From Luteitalea pratensis (GTDB lineage Bacteria > Acidobacteriota > Vicinamibacteria > Vicinamibacterales > Vicinamibacteraceae), in the NCBI RefSeq assembly GCF_001618865.1, contig NZ_CP015136.1:6049001-6113000 (forward strand): 64,000 bases of DNA, written 5' to 3'. The notes below the pieces were generated by a model, which ran no database searches, was not told the DNA's origin, and saw nothing but the letters and a program-made list of their open reading frames with translations. How positions within the stretch are numbered: position 1 is the first letter of the stretch; each line of letters opens with the position of its first letter. Made by a program: the position numbers and the translations under genes. Shown one piece after another: positions 1-7,275 of this stretch.

Positions 1-205
1 CTGTGGGCGTTACGTTGACGATGCCCGACCCCACGCCAATCACCGCAGTTAGTCGCTGGCCATGCGTAGTCCCCATTGCGCGAATCGAGCCAACTGGTGC
101 CGCCAGAGTGGCCGTCGGCGCCGTGGGGCTCTCAGGGGCGCTTCCGCAGGCCACGGCGGCTGCAGACAGGACGGCACCGAATACGAATTGATAGAAGCGA
201 GACAT
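1..205 (-). CDS. Putative lipoprotein, C-terminus outside the window
   Basis: The reading frame opens with ATG at 205 on the minus strand, seven bases after a clear GGAGG, and stays open for 68 codons to the window edge. The product starts MSRFYQFVFGAVLSAAAVAC, a short basic N-terminus, a hydrophobic stretch and a cysteine in a lipobox-like context, followed by a Ser/Pro/Thr/Ala-rich linker. This is the layout of a lipoprotein anchored in the cell envelope by an acylated Cys. No domain is recognisable in the visible part, so the function is unknown. It is divergent from the regulator starting at 364. Confidence 0.6.
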   Translation of the reverse strand, partial: MSRFYQFVFGAVLSAAAVACGSAPESPTAPTATLAAPVGSIRAMGTTHGQRLTAVIGVGSGIVNVTPT

Positions 206-344
206 CGTGACACCTCCGTAGGGCTCGAAAGCCTCCCGCAGCCTGGAGGCATCGGCCGTTTGTGTCGCATGATCGCGTTCGGGAGGACATGGCGCCATCG
301 ACACAATCTGGAGGTTCTCTGAAGATTTTGTGAAGCCCGAGCGC

Positions 345-350
345 TATAAT
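345..350 (+). promoter_or_regulatory. Perfect TATAAT -10 box just before the wHTH-FHA gene
   Basis: A consensus TATAAT lies only 13 bases before the ATG at 364. No convincing -35 hexamer sits at the normal distance. If used, transcription would start near 356-358, giving a leader of under 10 bases with no Shine-Dalgarno sequence, so a nearly leaderless message is inferred. Confidence 0.4.
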
Positions 351-363
351 CCGCGTCGACACA

Positions 364-1077
364 ATGATTGACTGCCTGAGATTCGCTGAGTTCGAGCTGG
401 ATTTGGGCGCCTTCGCCTTACGGTGTCCCGACGGGCCTCTCCGGCTGGAGAAGTTGCCGATGGAGGTCCTGATTCTCCTGGTGCAACGGGCGGGCACGCT
501 GGTGCTGCGGAGCGAACTCCGGGCAACGCTGTGGGGCCCAGACGTTTACGTCGAGTACGATTCGGCAATCAACACGGCGGTCCGCAAGATTCGGCGAACC
601 CTTGGCGATGATGCCGATCATCCTCGGTTCGTGGAAACGGTCGTGGGCAAAGGCTATCGATTCATCGCTCCGGTCGAAGGCGACGCGACTCTTCATGCGC
701 AATCGAGTGTCTGCCACGGCCGATCGCCGGCTCGATGGCAGTGCGTCTTTCCGAGCTACTCGGTCAAACGAGGCCAACAGGAGTTCATCCTGGAGGCCGG
801 CGAAACAGTGTTCGGCCGCGACCCGAACGCTGGTGTCTACGTCGACCATCCGTCGGTGTCACGCCGCCATGCAAGCATCGCGATCGGCTCCCAAGGGGCT
901 GTGCTTCAGGATCTGGAGAGCCGCAACGGCACGTTCGTTGACGGCCGCAGGATTGACCGACCGACACACATCGACCATGGTGCGCTCATCGCGCTTGGTG
1001 CGATCACGTTGACGTTCATCGTGATGGCAGCGGCGGCTTCCACGCAGCCGATTGGTCTACGCCAACCAACGGTGTGA
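364..1077 (+). CDS. Winged-helix (OmpR/CadC type) DNA-binding protein with FHA domain
   Basis: The 237-residue protein has an N-terminal OmpR/PhoB-type winged helix (about residues 1-105, ending in the typical VGKGYRFIAPV wing) and a C-terminal forkhead-associated domain (about 135-225). The FHA phosphothreonine-binding signature is complete: GRDP, SVSRRH and SRNGTFVDG. Known role of the parts: the winged helix binds DNA and the FHA domain reads phosphothreonine. It is therefore probably a transcription factor recruited or switched by Ser/Thr phosphorylation. There is no receiver domain, so it is not a standard two-component regulator. The next gene encodes a kinase carrying the same two modules, a likely partner. 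It has no Shine-Dalgarno sequence; see the -10 box at 345. Confidence 0.85.
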   Translation: MIDCLRFAEFELDLGAFALRCPDGPLRLEKLPMEVLILLVQRAGTLVLRSELRATLWGPDVYVEYDSAINTAVRKIRRTLGDDADHPRFVETVVGKGYRFIAPVEGDATLHAQSSVCHGRSPARWQCVFPSYSVKRGQQEFILEAGETVFGRDPNAGVYVDHPSVSRRHASIAIGSQGAVLQDLESRNGTFVDGRRIDRPTHIDHGALIALGAITLTFIVMAAAASTQPIGLRQPTV

Positions 1078-1162
1078 CCTGCGGTCCGTGACACTAGCGC
1101 GGTTGAACTTTCGGGCCGACATCGGCTAGCACGCACTCGCTTCGGATCCAGAGCTTCCACTT

Positions 1163-2772
1163 ATGGTCCTCACACCTGGGACCCATCTCGGAGCGTATGA
1201 AATTCTGTCGCCGCTCGGCGGCGGCGGTATGGGAGAGGTCTATCGCGGGAGAGACACTCGACTAGGCCGAGACGTCGCGATCAAGGTCGTCTCCGAACGT
1301 CGGACCAATGACTCGAACGCGCTCGCCCGATTCCAGCGAGAGGCTCGGACCGTCGCCGCTCTTTCCCATCCGAACATCGTTGCGCTTCACGATATCGGAT
1401 CGGAGAACGGCGTGGCTTTTATCGTCATGGAGCTTCTCGAGGGAGAGTCGCTGAACCAGTGCATCGCTCCGAGTGGCCTCTCCTGCAGGCGAGCTCTCGA
1501 AATTGGCGCTCAATCGCCGATGCGCTTGCCTCCGCCCACGGCAGGGGGGTCGTGCATCGTGACCTGAAGCCAGCCAACATCTTCGTCACGCGTGAAGGGC
1601 ATATCAAGGTTCTCGACTTCGGTCTGGCAAAGCACGATCCCTTTCGAACTGACGTGCCAGCCGCCGGCTCCACTCGTCCCGGAGTAACCGAACCGGGAAT
1701 GGTCCTTGGTACGGTCGCGTACATGTCGCCAGAGCAGGCGCAGGGTGAACCGTCTGATCAGCGTTCCGACATCTTCTCGCTCGGGTGTGTGCTCTACGAG
1801 ATGTTGTCAGGGCACGTTGCGTTTCCGGGAGCGACGGCTCCTGAAACGCTGGCCGCCATTCTCCGAGACGACCCACCGGCTCTGGCGGGGGCCGGCGAGA
1901 GGTTTCCAGCGAGCCTCGACGCGGTCGTCCGGCGCTGTCTCGAGAAGAAGCCTGGCCAGCGATTCCAATCGGCTCGCGATCTGGCCTTCTCCCTCCGCGA
2001 GATGCTCGGTGCTTCGGAGTCGAGCGCCAACGCCAATCATTTCGGCGCAGGTCGACACTTCAGCCGTCGCAGCGTCGCGCCCGCGCCGGCGTGTCTCGTC
2101 CTGGCAACGGACCGACGATTCGGTCCGTTCACCTTCCACGCCGACCGCCGTCAGCTCCTGCGCGACGGCGCGAACGTGCACCTTACGCCGAAAGCGTTCG
2201 ACCTCCTGGCCTTGCTGATCGAACGGGCGCCGGCCGTCGTGCCCAAGCCGGAGATTCACGTGTGCCTCTGGCCAGACAGGTTTGTGTCGGACGCTACGCT
2301 CGTGGGCCTGGTGAAGGAACTGCGTCGCGCGCTGCACGACGATCACCAGGGCGCGATCGTGCGGACCGCGCGTCGCGTCGGCTACGCGTTCGCAGACCCG
2401 TCGCAGGCAGGCACGCCATCAAAAGCGGCGACCCGTGCCTCCTGTTGGCTGGAGGCCGGGCCGCGGCGCATCCCACTGCAGGAGGGGATCACGACCATCG
2501 GCCGCGACCCCGCGTCGACTATCTGGCTCGATGTGGCCGGTGTCTCGCGGCGGCACGTGCAGATCGTGGTCGAGCACGGCGTGGCGTCACTCGAGGATCT
2601 TGGCAGCAAGAACGGGACGCTGGTCTGCGACCGCCCGGTCCGAGGGCGAGTCAGCCTCTACGATGGGGACCACATTCAGGTCGCGACCGAGCGCCTCGTC
2701 TTTCACGCGGCCGACAGAGGGGTGCCGACCGTGACGCAGCCGGTGCGGCCGTCGGGGCGCGACCACGAATAG
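1163..2772 (+). CDS. Ser/Thr protein kinase fused to winged helix and FHA domain, interrupted by a one-base frameshift
   Basis: Two overlapping frames make one protein. The first (from ATG 1163) carries the Gly-rich loop ([14 protein letters not shown]) and Lys41 of VAIK. The second carries [11 protein letters not shown] and SPEQ of the same Hanks-type kinase domain. The break is at 1511-1514, where adding one A to CAATCGCC restores the family sequence [15 protein letters not shown]. The corrected product is 536 residues: kinase (about 10-275), OmpR-type winged helix (about 310-410) and FHA (about 425-520, with GRDP, VSRRH and SKNGT). A kinase, DNA-binding domain and phosphothreonine reader in one chain suggests a self-contained phospho-controlled regulator. 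The break is either a sequencing slip in an A run or a recent inactivation; the remaining frame is well conserved, which favours an error or a young mutation. Confidence 0.75.
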
Positions 2773-2794
2773 GACGGATCACGGCTCGACAGTC

Positions 2795-5437
2795 TCAGGG
2801 GAAGTTCTCGATCATCATGAGATCTGACCTCGCTTCAAGACGACCGTATAGCAAATGCTTACCATCGGGCGAGACGCTGAGGCCCATGACCACCTCTGCT
2901 TCCACGTCGGCCACTGAGCGCTGCCGCTTTGTCACCGCGTCCCAGTACCGGAGATGGCGGCGCGGTGAGGCACCGGCATCCTCGCCTCCGCACGCAGTGT
3001 AGAAAATGCCCCGCGGGCCGACGGCGTAGCCGTACTGTTGGACACACGGAAGCACGACGTGTTCCTCGCCGCCCTCGACGCTTCGACCGACAAGAGGCGC
3101 ATCGCCCACGGCGCGAAGGTAGTACACCGTCCGGCCGTCCCAACTCTCGAATGGGAAGACGCCGCCATCGCGCGACACTTGCTCCTGCGTGCCGCCGGCC
3201 GACGGCACACGCCAGACCTCGTCGCGGCCCGTTCGTTTCGAGGTGAAGTACACGAAGCGGCCGTCGCGCGAAAAACTCGGCAGGACCTCGTCGCCGGAAT
3301 GGTTCGTGAGCTGGCGTAACCCTGACCCCGAGGCGTCGATGAGCCAGATGTCGACATGTCCGTTCGGATCTCGCGAGTCGAACACGATCGATCGGCCATC
3401 CGGGGACCAGCCGGGCCAGCCTTGGGAAAGACCCGGACCTCGCGTTAACCGAACGAGGTTTGATCCGTCGGCATCGGCCAGCCAGATCTCCCGTTTAGTC
3501 TCTCCGGCTCCTGCGGAGACGAGCGCGATTCGACGGCCATCTGGTGAGTATTGCGGTTGAATATCGTTGACGTTGGACCGGACGATCGGTTCAGGAGGCC
3601 GACCCTCCTCAAGATGGTAGAGGTCAGCATCGCCAACCCGCTGCATGAAGGCGAGCCGCGGGCGGCCCAGTGCGGTCGACGGCCACCACGCGTTCGCCAT
3701 CAATCTCAGTGGCTCGGGAGGGGTGGTCCCATTCGCCCGGATGCGCGACAGGTCGCCGGCGCCGTAGACAATGGAGCGACCATCGCGCGTCCATGCGACG
3801 CCGATCCAACCCCTGCGCGTGCTCGGTAAGGCACGTGTGGGTCCGCGAGGACGATACCCGGTGTCAAGGGCGACGACTCGGACTTCGCAGGCCGGCGTGA
3901 CCTCCGCGCCTTCGCACGATGCGTACGCGAGGTCGTGCCCCTCCGGCGAGAAGGCAGGGGACACATCGAAGGCCGGCGCCGTGGGAAATGTGATCGCGCG
4001 CGCCTCACCGCTCGCGATCGACAGGAGGTAGATGCCCCCTGGCGGCCCGCTCGGTGAGCGTCCCTTCGATACGGCCAGCCAGCGGCCATCCGGTGACCAG
4101 GACAACTGGAGCCTCGCCGGGAAGGTTGACACCTGCCGGTCGGGGCCGCCCACGGGCGAGATCAGGTGAACGGTGCCGACGGCAAGGTGCGTGAGACCTC
4201 TCGTCGTACCGGAGTTGTAGCGCAAGAAGGCAATCTGGGTGCCGTCCCGCGACCAAGACGGGTATCCTTCGGCCGCGGGATCGGTGGTGAGTCGGCGAGA
4301 CTCGACCTCGCCGACGACCTTTAATCGGATATCCCAATTGATCCCATCGTCGCCGGCGGACGCGTACGCGACCTGGGTACCATCGGGCGAGAAGCTGCCA
4401 CCTTCTGTCGAGCGCTCCGACGTCAGATGAACCAGGGTAGGCTCGGGAAACGCAGCTGGGCGCAAGGCCCATAGCGTGACTGTTGCGGCGATGCCGACGA
4501 CTGCGAGGACGATCGCTCCCAACACCAAGTGCCGACGGCGCGCGCGCGGGGCGTTACTGGTCCCTTTCGCCTGTGTCTCGTCTCTCAGTTCCTCGAGCTC
4601 CACCTTCAAATCCGATGCGTGCTGGAAACGCCGAGCCGGGTCCTTCTTCAGGCACCGCAGGATGATCCGCTCGAGGTCATCCGGCAGTGCCGGCGTGAGT
4701 TGGCGTGGCGCTGCAGGCTCGTCGTGCACGATGGCGGCAGCCGTCGCCGACACAGATTGGCGGCGGAACGCCCGATGGCCGGTCGCCATCTCGTACAGCA
4801 CGGTGCCGAAGCTGAAGACGTCGCTGCGCGCATCGACCGTGCCCCCCGACAGCTGCTCGGGCGACATGTATGGCGGTGTGCCGGCAGTGGCACCAACCGG
4901 TTGCAGCGGTACTGTGACCGTGCCGGTCGCTTCGGCGTCGACGTTATGGCCCACGAGCTTCGCGACGCCGAAGTCCAAGACCTTCACGACGCCCTTGGAC
5001 GAAACGATGACGTTGGCTGGCTTGAGATCGCAGTGCACGACCCCATGTTCATGGGCCGCCGCAAGCGCGTCGGCCATGGGAATGGCGACGCGCAGCAGCT
5101 CGCGTACCGGCATCCCGTTCTTCGGGATCAGCGCATCGAGCGTCCGGCCCGGCACGTACTCCATGACGATGAAGTCGAGCCCGTCGACCGACTCGATTTC
5201 GTGGATGGTGACGATGTGCGGGTGGTTGAGCGCGGAGGCGGCCTTGGCTTCCTGTACGAACGCCCATCGTCGAGCGGTGTCGGCCACGCGATCGGCCGGA
5301 AGGACCTTGATGGCCACTTCTCGATCGAGGCGAGAGTCGCGGGCGCGGTAGACCTCGCCCATCCCGCCCGCGCCCAGCGGCGTCAGGATCTCATACGGGC
5401 CTAGTCGATGCCCTGATGTCAGCGACACCGGGTCCAC
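2795..5437 (-). CDS. Membrane Ser/Thr protein kinase with C-terminal PD40/TolB beta-propeller
   Basis: The 880-residue protein starts at GTG 5437. It has a PknB-type kinase domain (about 15-290) with the loop [14 protein letters not shown], Lys44, DFG at 155-157 and SPEQ. One membrane helix follows (about 305-325), then a long extracytoplasmic propeller of PD40/WD40-like repeats with recurring SPDG and SRDG turns. This layout is common in Acidobacteriota: a cytoplasmic kinase with an external, possibly ligand-sensing propeller. The catalytic loop reads HCDLKPAN, not HRDLKPAN, so Cys136 replaces the Arg of RD kinases; activation-loop control may differ. It is convergent with the kinase-wHTH-FHA gene, 22 bases apart. 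Confidence 0.9.
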   Translation of the reverse strand: MDPVSLTSGHRLGPYEILTPLGAGGMGEVYRARDSRLDREVAIKVLPADRVADTARRWAFVQEAKAASALNHPHIVTIHEIESVDGLDFIVMEYVPGRTLDALIPKNGMPVRELLRVAIPMADALAAAHEHGVVHCDLKPANVIVSSKGVVKVLDFGVAKLVGHNVDAEATGTVTVPLQPVGATAGTPPYMSPEQLSGGTVDARSDVFSFGTVLYEMATGHRAFRRQSVSATAAAIVHDEPAAPRQLTPALPDDLERIILRCLKKDPARRFQHASDLKVELEELRDETQAKGTSNAPRARRRHLVLGAIVLAVVGIAATVTLWALRPAAFPEPTLVHLTSERSTEGGSFSPDGTQVAYASAGDDGINWDIRLKVVGEVESRRLTTDPAAEGYPSWSRDGTQIAFLRYNSGTTRGLTHLAVGTVHLISPVGGPDRQVSTFPARLQLSWSPDGRWLAVSKGRSPSGPPGGIYLLSIASGEARAITFPTAPAFDVSPAFSPEGHDLAYASCEGAEVTPACEVRVVALDTGYRPRGPTRALPSTRRGWIGVAWTRDGRSIVYGAGDLSRIRANGTTPPEPLRLMANAWWPSTALGRPRLAFMQRVGDADLYHLEEGRPPEPIVRSNVNDIQPQYSPDGRRIALVSAGAGETKREIWLADADGSNLVRLTRGPGLSQGWPGWSPDGRSIVFDSRDPNGHVDIWLIDASGSGLRQLTNHSGDEVLPSFSRDGRFVYFTSKRTGRDEVWRVPSAGGTQEQVSRDGGVFPFESWDGRTVYYLRAVGDAPLVGRSVEGGEEHVVLPCVQQYGYAVGPRGIFYTACGGEDAGASPRRHLRYWDAVTKRQRSVADVEAEVVMGLSVSPDGKHLLYGRLEARSDLMMIENFP

Positions 5438-5480
5438 TCGCTCATCTGGTCAGAAGAGTATCTCAGGGCAGCAAAATGAA

Positions 5481-5543
5481 CGGAGCTGTGCACAGACATT
5501 CTGGACTTTTGCGGAGCTGAGTACACGAACATTCTGGACTTTC
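5481..5543. repeat. Two-copy imperfect direct repeat, possible transposon end
   Basis: CGGAGCTG...ACATTCTGGACTTT occurs at 5481-5510 and again at 5512-5543, with a period of about 31 bases. Each unit shares CGGAGCTG at its start and ATTCTGGACTTT at its end. Repeated short units of this kind occur at the ends of some insertion sequences, and IS5-type remnants begin 34 bases further on. The family of origin is not identified. Confidence 0.5.
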
Positions 5544-5576
5544 TTGCGCGAGTTCTCGTCACTGGCACCGCAAGGA

Positions 5577-5892
5577 GGCGTTGGTGCATGGCTCGATATG
5601 GAGATGCACTCCCCCAACCCACGATTCGTCACCGGACGATCGCAGACGACTCGGGCCTGCCAAGCGCGGTCATCCGATTCAGAACGTGGCACGCAAGGCT
5701 CGCCTCAAGGTTCCTGCCACCACCACTACGAGCCCGAAGGCCATCGCCAATGATGGACTTGTAGCGGAAGAAGGCATTCTCGACACGGGCCTGCCGATGG
5801 TAGCCCGAGGCCTTCTGCCATGCGCGCCGCCCGAGCGTTTCCACGTCGCTGATCGTGCAATCGCGAGCCCTCGAACGTGGTCCGCGGCGCGA
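5577..5892 (-). mobile_element. Truncated IS5-family (IS903-like) copy A
   Basis: It begins with the 17-base terminal repeat GGCGTTGGTGCATGGCT (5577-5593) and contains only the 3' end of a transposase gene read on the minus strand (stop near 5629). The translated end includes SGYHRQARVENAFFRYKSII and LNRMTALGRPES, typical of IS5-family DDE transposases. The copy is cut at 5893, where the terminal repeat of copy B begins. The missing 5' part is not found beyond copy B, so this is not a simple nested insertion. Confidence 0.75.
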
Positions 5893-6949
5893 GGCGTTGG
5901 TGCATGGCTCACACCGCGTCGCAGGTCCCTCAAGTCGCGGTCTCGTCACGACTGATCGTGTGCGACTCTGGCCTGCCAAGCGCGGTCATTTGGTTCAGGA
6001 TGCGGCACGCGACACTCGCCTCGACATTCCGGCCATTGCCACTACGGGCGCCAAGGCCGAAGGCGTTCTCGACGCGGGCCTGTCGGTGGTAGCCCGAGGC
6101 CTTCTGCCATGCGCGTCGCCCGAGCGTTTCCACGTCGCTGATCACGCGATCGCGAGCCCTCGAGCGCGGTCCGCGGCGCGACACTCGTGCCGTCCTAGTC
6201 GGCGGCACGACCACCTGCGCGTGTCGCCCGCTCGCGGCCTCATAGAAGGCGACCGTGTCGTAGGCCGTGTCCGCCGTGACACTGGCGACGTTGCCAACCG
6301 CCGCCCCGATCAGATCGATACCCACGGTCGCGTCGTCGACCGTCGCCGCAGTGAGCACATGCGCGACGATCACGCCGGTACGGTCGACACCCAAATGGAG
6401 CTTCTCCAGCCTCGTATGCCACGCCCGCCGTGTTTCGCCGCGGCCCACTCCCCTTCGCCGATAACTGACAGCCCTGTGCTGTCGACGATCAGATGCAGCG
6501 GTCCCTTCGCTGGGCGGTTGTGCGCCGTGACGTCGACCGACTGAGTCCGTCGCGAAAGCGTCGTGTGGTCCGGGGCAACGAGACCGGCGCGCATCATGGT
6601 CAGGATCGACCGGAGGAAGCCCTCCGTCTGGCGCAAGGGCGAGTGGAAGACGAGTCGGAGGGTCAGGGCGGTCTCGATCGCCAGATCCGAGAACCGCTGC
6701 TGCCCGCCAGGGCGACCGGACGGTGGCACGCCCCACGCGGCCCTGGGTCCGGCGGGAACCACAACGTCACGTCGCCCCGACTGACGAGGGCGCGCTCGTA
6801 CGCCCGCCAATTCCCCACCCGGTAGTGCGTCTTGTACGTGGGATGCACCCGCGACTTCATCGCACGATCATGCCGCCGCGGGCCCCGACATGCCAGCCGC
6901 TTCAACGGCCGACCCACTACATGACGATCCGCAGCCATGCACCAACGCC
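5893..6949 (-). mobile_element. IS5-family (IS903-like) element, copy B, with both terminal repeats
   Basis: The perfect 17-base inverted repeat GGCGTTGGTGCATGGCT lies at 5893-5909 and, inverted, at 6933-6949, giving 1057 bases. That is the size known for IS903-group elements, and the repeat resembles their GGC-TTG ends. No target duplication is seen (flanks GCGGCGCGA and GATCTCTGA). The transposase inside is broken, so the copy cannot move on its own. Confidence 0.8.
5930..6860 (-). pseudogene. IS5-family DDE transposase, frameshifted
   Basis: The frame starts at ATG 6860 (MKSRVHPTYKTHYRVGNWR) and needs at least two frame changes, near 6770 and near 6400, to follow the family sequence through GRPGGQQRFSDLAIETALTL, LIVDSTGLSVIGEGEW, KLHLGVDRTGVI and GYHRQARVENAF. 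About nine residues (FRYKSIIGD in copy A) are also missing after ENAF. The catalytic DDE core is scattered over three frames, so no active transposase is made. It shares its C-terminal region with copy A and with the chimeric element at 23186. Confidence 0.75.
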
Positions 6950-6958
6950 GATCTCTGA

Positions 6959-7262
6959 CGTCGGTTCACCCTGAGCGAAGCCGAGGCGGCGCAGTACCTG
7001 GGTTTGAGTCGGGCGTGGCTCAAGAAGGCGCGCACGGCGCGGTTCCGAGCAGCGATTGATGGGCCGCCGTTTGTGAAGGCTGGCGCCAGGCGGGTCGTCT
7101 ATCGCCGCCGAGATCTCGAAGACTGGGTGCAAGCGCACGTCAGCAGGCAACCTGAGACAACCGGGCTGCCGGAGGTGCGGCCTTCACCCTCGCACCCCTA
7201 ATGCACCCCCGAACCCGCGCAGGCTGTTCGGACGGGGTCGGGACGAGCGCATTAAAGTATTC
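6959..7262 (+). repeat. Copy 1 of a roughly 300-base repeat (excisionase-like HTH segment)
   Basis: This stretch is matched, with substitutions and small gaps, by 52136-52238 plus 52749-52945. Homology starts at ACGTC before the HTH frame and runs through CCTAATGCACCCCCGAACCC to GCATTAAA. The 3' tail can fold, since TAATGC and GCATTA are complementary about 50 bases apart. Copy 2 sits directly beside tRNA-Arg, so the segment is probably the end of an integrated element. Copy 1 has no tRNA neighbour. Confidence 0.6.
6965..7201 (+). pseudogene. Excisionase/AlpA-like helix-turn-helix fragment without a start codon
   Basis: The frame reads FTLSEAEAAQYLGLSRAWLKK, then [20 protein letters not shown], to a TAA at 7199-7201. 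This is the MerR-like/HTH_17 fold of excisionase-type DNA-binding proteins: a helix-turn-helix followed by a wing ending in the DLExWV motif. An in-frame TGA at 6956 precedes it and there is no ATG, only a TTG at 7004 inside the helix-turn-helix, so the 5' end seems lost beside the IS5 end at 6949. A second, interrupted copy lies at 52.1-52.9 kb. Confidence 0.55.
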
Positions 7263-7275
7263 AAAATTAAGGCAC

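Noticed and set aside
205-363. Riboswitch-like fold in the leader of the lipoprotein gene
   Set aside because: A GC-rich hairpin is possible, but no conserved riboswitch core (for example of the c-di-GMP class) could be matched.
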